Positions 6,707-14,893 of a stretch of DNA of 24,285 nt are shown here, piece by piece. The notes below the pieces were generated by a model, which made no database searches, was not told where the DNA came from, and was given only the letters and a program-made list of their open reading frames with translations. Source of the DNA: Frondihabitans sp. (lineage in GTDB: Bacteria; Actinomycetota; Actinomycetes; Actinomycetales; Microbacteriaceae); the NCBI GenBank assembly GCA_025464735.1, contig JAODMX010000328.1, forward strand, positions 1 to 24,285, in the 5' to 3' direction. The position numbers and the translations under genes were made by a program. The number at the start of each line of letters is the position of its first letter. Position 1 is the stretch's first letter.

Positions 6707-7729
6707 TCAGTCGGCGGCCGGCAACTCGAGTCGCATCGTCGTACCCTCGCTCGACGTCGCTTCGACCCGCACGCTCCCGCCCTGGCGGGTGGCGATGTCT
6801 CGCACGAGGGCGAGGCCGATGCCGAAGCTCTGCCGGGCCGGCGCCGCCGTCGAGTCCACGTGGACGGAAGCTTGCTCGTGGGCGAATCGCTCGAAGATAC
6901 GCTCGGGTTCGATTCCGACGATGCCCTGCCCGTGGTCGGCAACCGTGAGCACGAATCGCGTGCCCTCCCGGAGGGCACGAATCGTGACCATCGCTCCGTC
7001 GGGCGAGTGCGCGATGGCATTGTCGACGAGGGCCACGACGCAGCGTCGGAGGGTCGTGGCCGGGATCCGGACGCGCACGTCGGTGACGTCGGCGGTGAGG
7101 ATAACACCACGCTCGTTCGCGAGAATCTGGAGCGAGTCCGCCGCATCCGTGACGATCCGCCCTGCGGCGACGGGATCCGACCGTTCGCTTTCCGCCGAGA
7201 GGTCGGCGGCCAGCAGGAGGTCGTTGACGATGTCGATCAGGGCGCGCGAGTCGGACCGCAATGCCTGCACGGTCTCCGCGGTGGCCCGCGCGTCACCAGG
7301 CACCCCGGCCGCCAGACGGCGCTGAAGCACCTGGATCCTGGCATCGAGGACGGCGAGCGGGGTGCGGAGCTCGTGGCTCGCATCGGCGACGAACTCGCGC
7401 TGGAGGCGGAGCGCGTGCCCCAGCGGACGGACCGCACGCCCGGCGATGATCCAGCTCACGAGCCCGGCGAAAATCACCGCGCCGATGCCGATCACCACGA
7501 GCGCCTTGAAAACATCGCCGGTGTCGACGTAGACCCGAGGGTTGGGGTCCTTGATCTGGTCGATCTGCTCTCTGGGGAGCGATTGATGGATGATGAAAAT
7601 GCTTGCCACTGCGACGATCCCGAGGACGAGAATCGCCGACGCCAGCATGATCTGCCAGCCGATCAGGTTCGACGCCCTCCGGGTCGCCCTGGCGTCCTGG
7701 TCGCGGCGCCCACCCGAAGTCGAAGTCAC
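6707..7729 (-). CDS. membrane sensor histidine kinase
   Basis: A 340-residue two-component sensor kinase. Two transmembrane helices (about residues 24-48 and 73-96) enclose an extracytoplasmic loop of only about 25 residues, so it probably senses the membrane or a membrane partner rather than a large ligand. The phospho-acceptor is H119 in FVADASHELRTPL. The HATPase domain has its N box around N237 (VDNAIAHSP), G1 at DHGQG (265-269), an F box IFERF and G2 at GIGLALVR (303-310). All key residues are present. The GTG start at 7729 overlaps the response regulator stop by four bases (GTGA, 7726-7729), which implies coupled translation and a dedicated pair. Confidence 0.95.
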   Translation of the reverse strand: MTSTSGGRRDQDARATRRASNLIGWQIMLASAILVLGIVAVASIFIIHQSLPREQIDQIKDPNPRVYVDTGDVFKALVVIGIGAVIFAGLVSWIIAGRAVRPLGHALRLQREFVADASHELRTPLAVLDARIQVLQRRLAAGVPGDARATAETVQALRSDSRALIDIVNDLLLAADLSAESERSDPVAAGRIVTDAADSLQILANERGVILTADVTDVRVRIPATTLRRCVVALVDNAIAHSPDGAMVTIRALREGTRFVLTVADHGQGIVGIEPERIFERFAHEQASVHVDSTAAPARQSFGIGLALVRDIATRQGGSVRVEATSSEGTTMRLELPAAD

Positions 7730-8388
7730 AGGGATCCCAGACGATAACCGCGGCTACGGATCGTCATGACGATGTCTTTCTCCGTCTTCTTACGGAGGTA
7801 GTGCACGTAGGTGTCGACGGTGCCCGTCTGGTCGCCACCGGGAAAGACGACCCGGAGGATGTGCTCGCGCGAGAAGGTCCGTTCGGGGTTCTCTGCGAGA
7901 AGCGTGAGAAGCGCTGACTCCCGGTCGCTGAGGACGACTCTCCCGTCATAGGGCGAGACCAGGATCCGGTCGGCCGGCGAGAACGACCAGGTCCCGATCG
8001 GAAGCATCGTTCCGCTTGCACTGAACGAACGGGTCATAGCGCGCAGCCGGGCCAGGAGTTCGTCGAATTCGAAGGGCTTGACGAGATAGTCGTTGGCTCC
8101 CGCGTCGAGGCCGTCGACACGATCCTCGGTCGTGCCGATCGCGGTCAACAGGAGTATCGGCACCGTGACGCGCCCGCTTCGAAGTTTGCTGACAATGGTC
8201 AGCCCGTCGACGGAGGGCAGACGACGGTCGACAACCATCACATCGAAGTCCTGATCGAGCCCTGCGATTAGTCCCTGCCGCCCGTCCGTCTTGCGAACAA
8301 CCTCGTATGTCTCCGAGAGCACCTCTTCGATGAGCGGACCGAGGGCAGGATCGTCCTCGATGAGGAGCAGTCGGAGGCGTTGCGTCAT
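7726..8388 (-). CDS. OmpR/PhoB-family response regulator
   Basis: A 220-residue response regulator. The receiver domain (residues 1-118) has the acidic triad E11/D12/D13, phospho-acceptor D54 in VVDRRLP, T82 and K104 in VKPFEFDELLAR. The C-terminal winged helix-turn-helix (about 125-220) ends in the typical TVDTYVHYLRKK and RSRGYRLG segments. Phosphorylated by the overlapping kinase, it should bind 11-bp-period direct repeats as a head-to-tail dimer. Two such repeats lie in front of the COG4705-type gene and the PAP2 gene, the neighbours on either side. No such box precedes its own start. The ATG at 8388 has no clear ribosome site; TAGCCT six bases upstream could give a leaderless mRNA. Confidence 0.95.
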   Translation of the reverse strand: MTQRLRLLLIEDDPALGPLIEEVLSETYEVVRKTDGRQGLIAGLDQDFDVMVVDRRLPSVDGLTIVSKLRSGRVTVPILLLTAIGTTEDRVDGLDAGANDYLVKPFEFDELLARLRAMTRSFSASGTMLPIGTWSFSPADRILVSPYDGRVVLSDRESALLTLLAENPERTFSREHILRVVFPGGDQTGTVDTYVHYLRKKTEKDIVMTIRSRGYRLGSL

Positions 8389-8394
8389 TGCAGC

Positions 8395-8400
8395 AGGCTA
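8395..8400 (-). promoter_or_regulatory. possible -10 element of the two-component operon (leaderless)
   Basis: TAGCCT on the minus strand is followed by six bases and the ATG at 8388. The spacing equals that of the -10 candidates before the LacI and gamma-glutamyltransferase genes. No good -35 element is visible 16-18 bases further up. Confidence 0.3.
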
Positions 8401-8441
8401 GCGTTCGCCGTCGTCGGCAGCGGTTCGTCGCGGGGCCGCGT

Positions 8442-9170
8442 TCACGCGATGACGTCAGCCGAGCGCGCTGCACGGTAGGTGCGCGGCAGCACGAACCGGT
8501 TCCAGCCGAGGAGGACGAGTGGCGCGACGCCGACTGACCAGGCGTACGAGGCGAGCACATCACTCGGGTAGTGCACCCCGTCAGAGAGCAGAGCGAAGGC
8601 GGCAACAATCGCGACCGCGATCCCGCCCAGAACGATGCCCGTGCGAAAGCTCGTGCCGCGAGCAAGCAGGTAGAGGGCGACGATCATCGTCGCGACGAAG
8701 ACGGCGTGCCCGCTGGGGAACGACGGATCGACGGGTTCCGGTGAGAAGGGGTGCAGCAGGGCCGCAGGATCAGGGCGGTCACGATGGACGAGCAGCTTCA
8801 CGACGTCGCTCGCCAGCCAGGTGAACCCGACGACGAAGGCGAACGTGACGGCCAGTCGGAGATTCTTTGACCTCGCCCAGATGACCAGAGCGACGACGAG
8901 CGTGATCAGGACCGCGTGAGTCGGCTCGAAGAGCCAGTAGACACCCGACCCGAGAGCGCCGAGGAAACCCGTGTGCAAATGATTGAGTGCCTTGTCGATC
9001 CGAAGGTCGACGTTCGTCATAGCCTCGGTCTTCGAAATCAGGAACCCGAACGCGACCACCACCACGATCGCAGCGATGCCGAAGGCGACCACAGTGGACG
9101 GCCGAGTGAACGGCCGAAGCATGCCCGGCGTCACGCTCTGTTGTGATCGGTGTTTTCGGACAGTCGCCAT
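8442..9170 (-). CDS. PAP2-superfamily membrane phosphatase
   Basis: A 242-residue membrane protein of the type 2 phosphatidic acid phosphatase family, which often dephosphorylates undecaprenyl pyrophosphate or phospholipids at the outer face of the membrane. Motif 1 is K125-x6-R132-P133, motif 2 is PSGH at 152-155, and motif 3 has H200 and D204 in GVHYPSDVLA. The Ser-Arg pair expected seven and six residues before H200 is replaced by A193-L194, so activity may be altered. About six hydrophobic helices are visible. The ATG at 9170 was chosen over one at 9281 because the latter would run back into the 3' end of the neighbouring gene and across the regulatory box. The two-component operon lies 53 bases downstream, and the box at 9194-9211 suggests control by its regulator. 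Confidence 0.88.
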   Translation of the reverse strand: MATVRKHRSQQSVTPGMLRPFTRPSTVVAFGIAAIVVVVAFGFLISKTEAMTNVDLRIDKALNHLHTGFLGALGSGVYWLFEPTHAVLITLVVALVIWARSKNLRLAVTFAFVVGFTWLASDVVKLLVHRDRPDPAALLHPFSPEPVDPSFPSGHAVFVATMIVALYLLARGTSFRTGIVLGGIAVAIVAAFALLSDGVHYPSDVLASYAWSVGVAPLVLLGWNRFVLPRTYRAARSADVIA

Positions 9171-9193
9171 ACGCCTAGCATCGACGCACCCCG

Positions 9194-9211
9194 CTGAGAA
9201 AGCTCTAAGAA
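9194..9211 (-). promoter_or_regulatory. OmpR-type response-regulator box upstream of the PAP2 gene
   Basis: On the minus strand TTCTTAG-AGCT-TTCTCAG is a direct repeat of 7-mers, six of seven identical, with an 11-base period. It ends exactly 24 bases before the ATG at 9170. GATGCT stands six bases before the ATG as a weak -10, so the box would occupy about -41 to -24 and replace the -35. That is the usual place for an activating OmpR-type regulator. Confidence 0.65.
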
Positions 9212-9222
9212 ATGGTTTCGGT

Positions 9223-11032
9223 TCAGCGGCCGACGGCGTACCCCTGGGCCCCACGCGGGTTGGCCGCAGCCGAGAGGACACCCGTCGTGGAGTCCTTCGC
9301 GACGCAGGAAAGACGGCCCAGCGACCAACCCGGGGCGACCGTCACCCGGTGCCCCCTGGCCCGGAGCGCCTCGATGATCTCGGCGCCGACGCGCTCTTCG
9401 ACGACGAGACCCCCTGGCGTCCAGGTACGGGGCCAGAAGCTCTCGGCGAAGCTCGTCGAGTGAAACGCCGGGGCGTCGATCGCCTGCTGTGATGTCTGCC
9501 CGCCGAGGATGGTGCGCAGGAGGAAGAGCAGCTGCCATTGATCCTGCTGGTCTCCACCGGGGGTGCCGAGCGCCGTGACGGATCCTGCGGCATCTTTCAC
9601 CATCGTCGGCGACAGCGTCGTCCGCGGCCGCTTGCCCGGCCGGAGCGCGGACGGGCTGCGCTCGTCGAGCCACGTCATCTGCAGGCGGGTGCCGAGGCAG
9701 AAGCCGACGGCGGCGATCTCGGGCGACGACTGCAGCCAGCCGCCGGAGGGCGTCACCGAGACGATATTGCCCCAGCGGTCGACGACGTCGATGTGGCAGG
9801 TGTCGCCGCGCGTCTGTCCTGCGCGGTCGACCGTCGGCTCGCCGGCGGACGGCCCTCTTGCGGGAACACCACCCACCTCGACAAGCTCCGGGAGATAGGG
9901 ATCCGACCATAGCCCACCGGGGCGCACCGTGGTCGAGGCCTCATCACCGATGAGCGGACGCCTCGTGTCGGCATAGGCCGTGCCGATCAGCGTCTCGAGT
10001 TCGGCGGCGCCGAGGCCGTCACCGTAGTACGACTCCCGATCGGCGAGGGCGAGCTTGAGCGCCTCGGCAACCCGGTGGATGCCGCCTTCCGTCGCGAGGT
10101 CGAGGTCGTCGTCGGCGAATCCGGCGAGAAGCGCCAGCGTCTCGAGGAGGATCGGCCCCTGCGTCCAGGCCCCGGCCTTGAACACGGTGCTCCCGCGGAA
10201 GTCGCCTGAGATCGGTTCTTCGTACGACGCCTGGAAGGCGGCCAGGTCATCAGCGTCAAGGACACCGCGGTGGTCGGCGCCGGTCGAATGCCGATGCGGG
10301 GTGTCGGCCACGAAGGCGTCGATCGCCTGAGCGACGAAACCCTCGCGCCACTCGGTGCGGATTCCGTCGATGCGCTCGGTCCGCGAGCCGCCTGCTCCTG
10401 CTCGCTCGGCTCCGGCCGCCACCAGCCGACGCAGCGTCTCGGCCCAGACGGGCGCGCGCACGATCTCGCCCGCGACCGGGGGGCCGGCCGTCGATCAGCC
10501 AGCGGGCGGCGGAGGTCGGCCAGTGCTCGTGGAAGAAGTCGGCGACGGTCGCGATCGTCTTCGCGGTGCGCCCGAGGATCGGATGGCCATCGGAGGCGTA
10601 ATCGATGGCGTACCGCAGGACGTCCGCCGCCTCCCAGGTGCCGTGGTCTCTCAGCAGCAGGAGCCACGCGTCGACGGCACCCGGCACAGCCGCGGCGAGC
10701 GCACCGGATCCGGGCACCCGGTCGAGTCCCTCGGCCCGGTAGTGCTCGATGGTCGCGTGCCGAGGCGCCGGCCCCTGACCCATGAGCACCTGCGGCGACG
10801 AGTCGCCCGCGGGCAGGATCAACCCGACGAGGTCACCGCCGGGGCCGTTGAGGTGAGGCTCGACGATGTGCAGGACGAAAGCGCCGGCCACGGCCGCGTC
10901 AAAGGCGTTGCCGCCCCGCTCGAGCACCGACTGCGCCGTCGACGACGCGAGCCAGTGGGTCGATGCGGCCATCCCGAACGACCCCTTCAGGTCGGGCCGG
11001 GTGGTCGTCGTGCTAGCGGGCTTCCAGCTCAT
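9223..11032 (-). pseudogene. ggt: gamma-glutamyltransferase-family protein, frameshifted
   Basis: The gene would encode about 602 residues of a gamma-glutamyltranspeptidase-family (Ntn) hydrolase, which cleaves gamma-glutamyl amides. The N-terminal half (11032 to about 10484) has AVAGAFVLHIVEPHLNGPGGD and PGAVDAW family segments. The rest continues in another frame with GRPP then VAGEIVRAPVWAETLRRL across the break. Removing one base from the G6 run at 10478-10483 restores the family sequence. The nucleophile would be Thr411 of the restored protein in GDTCHIDVVDRWGN, which marks a GGT-like subgroup with TCH instead of the usual TTH; the GGW and PSG substrate loop follows. There is no signal peptide. 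A single-base change in a homopolymer may be a sequencing error, phase variation or true decay. Start ATG 11032 begins MSWKP and has TACGCT six bases upstream. Confidence 0.85.
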
Positions 11033-11038
11033 GCTTCG

Positions 11039-11044
11039 AGCGTA
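11039..11044 (-). promoter_or_regulatory. possible -10 element of the gamma-glutamyltransferase gene (leaderless)
   Basis: TACGCT on the minus strand is followed by six bases and the ATG at 11032, and no Shine-Dalgarno is present. TTCCGA 18 bases upstream is a weak -35. If real, the gene can be transcribed apart from the aldehyde dehydrogenase upstream. Confidence 0.35.
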
Positions 11045-11088
11045 CGCACTCGGCGGGTGCTCTCGGAAAACGAAGGAGGCCTGCGAAC

Positions 11089-12579
11089 TCAGTAGGGGTA
11101 TTCGGGCCGCCCCTGCTGCACGCTGATCCACTTGCGCTCGGTGAACTCCTCAAGGTTGGCCTGCCCTCCGGCCCGACCGCCGACGCCGGAGGCTCCCACT
11201 CCCCCGAACGGCGCACTGGCCTCGTCGGTCGGCGTGGCGTCGTTCACGTGCACCATGCCTGATCGGCAGCCGCGCGCGAAGCGCAGTCCACGGCCCTCGT
11301 CGGCCGTCACGACGGCGTTGACGAGTCCGTACGGGGTGTCGTTGACGAGCTCGAGGGCTTCGGCGTCGGTGTCGAACGCGAGGATCGGCACGATCGGCGC
11401 GAAGGTCTCCTCGGTCCAGATCGGCATCGTCGGCGTCACGTTCGTGACGACCGTCGGGCGGTAGAACAGGCCGTCGCGGGTGCCACCCGTGACCACCGTG
11501 GCGCCCTGCTCGACGGAGAGGCGGAGGAGGTCGTCGGCGCGCGCGGCCTGCCTCTCGTTGATCATCGGCCCGATGACGGGGCCGTCACCAATTTCAGGAT
11601 CCTGCGGGTCACCGACCGTGATCCGCTCGGCCCGCACAACGAGGGCGTCCGTGTACGCGGCGGCGAGCGTCGAGTGCACGAGGTGCCGACTAGCGCTGAT
11701 GCAGGTCTGCCCCTGGTAGTGGAACGACGACCAGGCGCCCAGCATCGACGCTCGCTTGGCATCGGCGTCGTCGAGCACGACGAAGGCGTTATCGCCGCCG
11801 AGCTCGAGGGAGACCTTCTTCAGGAGGCCGCCCGCGGTGGCCGCGATCTTGGAGCCGACCGCGGTCGACCCGGTGAAGTGCACCATGTCGACGCCCGGGT
11901 GGGCGACGAGCGCCTCGTTGAACTCCTGCTCGCCGCAGATGGCCTGGAACAGGCCCGCGGGCGCGCCTGCCTCGTCGAACAGCGCGGCGATCGCCAGCCC
12001 TCCGCTCAGCGGGGTCTCTGGCGAGGCCTTCAGGATCACCGCGTTGCCGAGAGCGATAGCCGGCGCGACGACTCTCATCGCGAGGATCAGCGGGAAGTTC
12101 CACGGCGTGATCGCGGCGACAACGCCGACGGGCAGACGCTCGGAGAAGCTGAACCGCCCGGGATCGTGGGACCCGAGAACCTCTCCTTGCGGCTGGGCCG
12201 CAAGCCCGGCCGCCGCGCGGAGTTCGTCGGCCGAGCCGCCGACTTCGTACTGGGCCTTGCCGAGAATGGACCCGGTCTCTCGAGCAACCAGGTCGGCGAG
12301 GGCCTCGGCGTGCGTCTCGAGGAGGCCTGCGACGTCGAGCACGAGGCGCGCGCGGACGTCGTATGGCGTCGCCGCCCACTCTTCCTGGGCGCGGCGTGCA
12401 CCCTGCACCACCGTGTCGAGGTCGGCGAGCGAGCCGAGGCCGGCGGTTCCGAGCACTGTGCCGGTGGCTTTCTCCAGCACGTCGATGTGCCGGTCGGTCG
12501 GGCGGAATCGCCCGTCGATGTAGGCCGCGCCCTCGGAGAGGTGCGGCAGTGCGACGTCCACAGTGACAGTCGTCGTCAT
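11089..12579 (-). CDS. NAD(P)-dependent aldehyde dehydrogenase, aromatic-aldehyde type
   Basis: A 496-residue cytoplasmic aldehyde dehydrogenase that oxidises an aldehyde to the acid. The conserved PWNFPL has N161, the ELGG motif has the general base E259 and the catalytic cysteine is C293 in GQTCISASR. The PFGGVGASGVGGRAG segment and the EEFTERKWISVQQG ending resemble benzaldehyde/vanillin-type dehydrogenases, so an aromatic or bulky aldehyde is plausible; that is inference. The ATG at 12579 follows GAAAGG by seven bases; the longer frame from 13104 runs antisense-like through the GH9 gene. It lies 46 bases downstream of the GH9 gene in the same direction as an amine oxidase further up the operon, whose aldehyde product it could consume. 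Confidence 0.92.
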   Translation of the reverse strand: MTTTVTVDVALPHLSEGAAYIDGRFRPTDRHIDVLEKATGTVLGTAGLGSLADLDTVVQGARRAQEEWAATPYDVRARLVLDVAGLLETHAEALADLVARETGSILGKAQYEVGGSADELRAAAGLAAQPQGEVLGSHDPGRFSFSERLPVGVVAAITPWNFPLILAMRVVAPAIALGNAVILKASPETPLSGGLAIAALFDEAGAPAGLFQAICGEQEFNEALVAHPGVDMVHFTGSTAVGSKIAATAGGLLKKVSLELGGDNAFVVLDDADAKRASMLGAWSSFHYQGQTCISASRHLVHSTLAAAYTDALVVRAERITVGDPQDPEIGDGPVIGPMINERQAARADDLLRLSVEQGATVVTGGTRDGLFYRPTVVTNVTPTMPIWTEETFAPIVPILAFDTDAEALELVNDTPYGLVNAVVTADEGRGLRFARGCRSGMVHVNDATPTDEASAPFGGVGASGVGGRAGGQANLEEFTERKWISVQQGRPEYPY

Positions 12580-12625
12580 GGGAATGCCTTTCGTGTGCGG
12601 TTGATAGGACGAAGGGAAATCGAGA

Positions 12626-14368
12626 TCAAGGGGCTGCGGAAACGGCCAGGGCGAACCAGCCGGTGTGTGGAATCCACTGCTCTGCCCAGCGCCAGTCATC
12701 GCCCTCGGGAGCGTCGTCGGGGAGGAAGGCGATGCCGCTCTCGTCGGTGAACCCGGACGTGATGCCGTTGAGGATGCCGCCGGGCGAATTTTGGTACTCA
12801 GCCGTGTAATCGGGAGCGCCACGGCCACGACCCTGCAGCATGCAGACGTCGAAGGGGTTCCGCCCGAGGATCCAATCGAGAGTGTCAGCAGCCAGGTCGC
12901 GCAGGCGCACGCGAAGAGGCTCAGGGCAGGATCCGAGTCGCCCGGCGAGAGTCGCGGCGTACGACAGCGAGGCCAGGTTGGCGTTCTCGCCCTGCCACCA
13001 GTAGCCCGTCTCGTTCTCGTGTGGGAAGAAGAACGAGTCAACTGCCCGGCCAAAGGCGGGCTGGACTCTCTGCCTCGGGAGACCGAAGGGGTTCGGAACG
13101 GCATCGGTGCGGCCCACGATCCCCTCGACCAGAGTGAGCGCGGTGGCGATCGCGTGCTGCGCGGTCTCGTCTTCGGCGGTCGGCGACTCTGCTGCGACCT
13201 CGGCGAATCGGAGAAGAGCGATCACGGGGAGCCCCGACTCCGCGGCGTGGAAATAGGGCCGACCTTCGCCGTCGCCCTCGAGGAAAGCGAGCCCGTGCTC
13301 GTCGAACCGAAGTCGAGCGATCAGCCCGAGGGCGCGGATCCGGGCTGCCTCGTCGAAATCCCCGGGGTCGCGCCCGAGGCGGCGCGACGACGCCGCTAGT
13401 TCGGTCGCAGCGAGGAGAGCGCAGTAGTCGTCGAGTACCGTCTCGACACCGTCGAAGAGGTACTCGCGGTTGTGCGCCTCGAGGTGGCGGAAGCCCCGCT
13501 CGGCGGCGGAGAAATACGTCACCGAGTCAAAGTCGCCGGAGACGCCGGCAACCGACGCGCGGGCAAGCGCGGCGATGGCCAGCCCTCCGCCGTGCCGGTA
13601 GGCGGCCTGCCAGCGCTGCGTGCGGACACTGTCCTGCAGCGGAGCCGTGATGACCCGCTCGTCGAGCCGCTTTGTGAGGGCGTCGAAGATCCCGGTGTAG
13701 AAGAAGGCCGCCGGATCCTGGAATCGGACCAGGAAGTCTGCCCCGTGCAACCCCTCATCGCGCAGCCGCACGCGCTGGCTGGTCCGCCAGTCACCGTGCT
13801 GCCGGTCGAGTTCGTCGACGGCCGCGAGCAATGCCCAGGCGCAGAGCGGAATCTGCTGGGGACTCATCATGCGGGTGTAGGTGAGGTGGCTGAGGAACTT
13901 GCTCGTGTCGCCGGAGGCATCGAGCCAGCCGCCCCGAGCGTCGACGGTGGCACCCGAGGTGTCGTCGTAGAAACGCGCGTCGCGATCCTTCCGGTCGATC
14001 TCGCCGCTCGATCGCTGCGATCGGAAGTACGCCGTGACGTCGGCGATCGTCGCCGTTTGAAGCCGATGCTCGGCTACTTCAAAGGCCTCGGACCGCACGG
14101 TGCTTCCGGCCACGGTCGCTTCACACCGATAGCTGCCCGCCGCAGCGATCGCGGAGAGGTCGATTCGCCGATAGACGCTCGGGCCCCAGGCGGGCAGATC
14201 GACGGGTTCGCCGGGACGGATCAGGGTCACAGCGCCCGCCGCATCCACAAGGCGGACGTCCGCGACGACCGCCTCGGGCGGCGAGGCCAGGAGAGCGGAG
14301 CTCGGGGCGCCGAGCGAGTGACCGACATGCCCGAGGAGAAATCGAGGGGCGGTGTGGAGCTGAGTCAT
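12626..14368 (-). CDS. cytoplasmic glycoside hydrolase family 9 protein
   Basis: A 580-residue glycosidase with an N-terminal immunoglobulin-like cellulase domain (about residues 1-100) and a GH9 (alpha/alpha)6 barrel. GGWLDASGDTSKFLSHL around 147-161 contains the catalytic-base aspartates (D150, D154). WILGRNPFDVCMLQGRG is the usual GH9 segment before the end, and E563 near the C-terminus is the probable acid. There is no signal peptide, unlike secreted cellulases. Intracellular GH9 enzymes of this build, with the DASGD form of the motif, include exo-glucosaminidases of chitin/chitosan pathways, and the adjacent kinase and SIS genes suit amino sugars. A beta-glucosidase role on cello-oligosaccharides is the alternative. 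The ATG at 14368 is 21 bases after the upstream gene. Confidence 0.85.
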   Translation of the reverse strand: MTQLHTAPRFLLGHVGHSLGAPSSALLASPPEAVVADVRLVDAAGAVTLIRPGEPVDLPAWGPSVYRRIDLSAIAAAGSYRCEATVAGSTVRSEAFEVAEHRLQTATIADVTAYFRSQRSSGEIDRKDRDARFYDDTSGATVDARGGWLDASGDTSKFLSHLTYTRMMSPQQIPLCAWALLAAVDELDRQHGDWRTSQRVRLRDEGLHGADFLVRFQDPAAFFYTGIFDALTKRLDERVITAPLQDSVRTQRWQAAYRHGGGLAIAALARASVAGVSGDFDSVTYFSAAERGFRHLEAHNREYLFDGVETVLDDYCALLAATELAASSRRLGRDPGDFDEAARIRALGLIARLRFDEHGLAFLEGDGEGRPYFHAAESGLPVIALLRFAEVAAESPTAEDETAQHAIATALTLVEGIVGRTDAVPNPFGLPRQRVQPAFGRAVDSFFFPHENETGYWWQGENANLASLSYAATLAGRLGSCPEPLRVRLRDLAADTLDWILGRNPFDVCMLQGRGRGAPDYTAEYQNSPGGILNGITSGFTDESGIAFLPDDAPEGDDWRWAEQWIPHTGWFALAVSAAP

Positions 14369-14389
14369 GGGGATGCTTCGTTCGACGAG

Positions 14390-14893
14390 TCAAAGGGCGA
14401 TCATGGCGACGAGGCCTGTGGCGGTGATGACGGCCGTGACGGCATCGTGGAGATGCCGGGTGGAGAAGGCAGCGAGGATGGCTCGCACAGCTGCCCACAC
14501 CAGGATCACCGGGACGAGGGCGATTCCTGAGCCGGCGGCCAGGGGCATCGGCGAACCGCCGCCCACGGCCGTGCCCATCGTCATGATGGCCTGCGATCCG
14601 GCCCCCGGTAGCAGTGCCAGGATCAGCACGGCCATCGCCCAGAGGTCGACGATGTGTGTACGGAACGCGTCGTTGCCGCGGGCGATCGGCGCGCAGCAGA
14701 CCGAGGTCGCGACGAGGATCGCGGCTCCGGCAAGTGACGCGAGCGCACCCCACGGCCCGACCATCACCCCCACCATCACAACGATCATGACGACGTGCGG
14801 CCACGCCGCGCGCGTCCGCGTGATGGCTCTGAAGAGCGCGGAAGTCGCCGGGGCGCGTTTCGCACTCCCGTGGGCAGAGGAGGCGGTGGTCAC
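14390..14893 (-). CDS. small integral membrane protein with His/Met-lined helix
   Basis: A 167-residue hydrophobic protein of unknown function. About five transmembrane segments lie near residues 33-46, 48-66, 81-97, 118-141 and 150-166. The first carries H33, M36, M40 and M44 on one helical face; C66-C67, M104, M106 and H148 are further possible metal ligands. This layout recalls DUF5134-like actinobacterial membrane proteins, but I cannot assign it. The GTG start at 14893 overlaps the kinase stop by four bases (GTGA), and the longer frame from 14992 would lie inside the kinase gene. It is therefore a coupled operon member just before the GH9 gene. A role in transport or copper handling is speculation. 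Confidence 0.7.
   Translation of the reverse strand: MTTASSAHGSAKRAPATSALFRAITRTRAAWPHVVMIVVMVGVMVGPWGALASLAGAAILVATSVCCAPIARGNDAFRTHIVDLWAMAVLILALLPGAGSQAIMTMGTAVGGGSPMPLAAGSGIALVPVILVWAAVRAILAAFSTRHLHDAVTAVITATGLVAMIAL

Noticed and set aside
10484..11032. Two separate genes (a GGT N-terminal protein and a GGT C-terminal protein) instead of one broken gene
   Set aside because: The frames overlap out of phase, the junction restores family sequence on deletion of a single G, and the second frame would start with a GTG in the middle of a conserved segment without a ribosome site.
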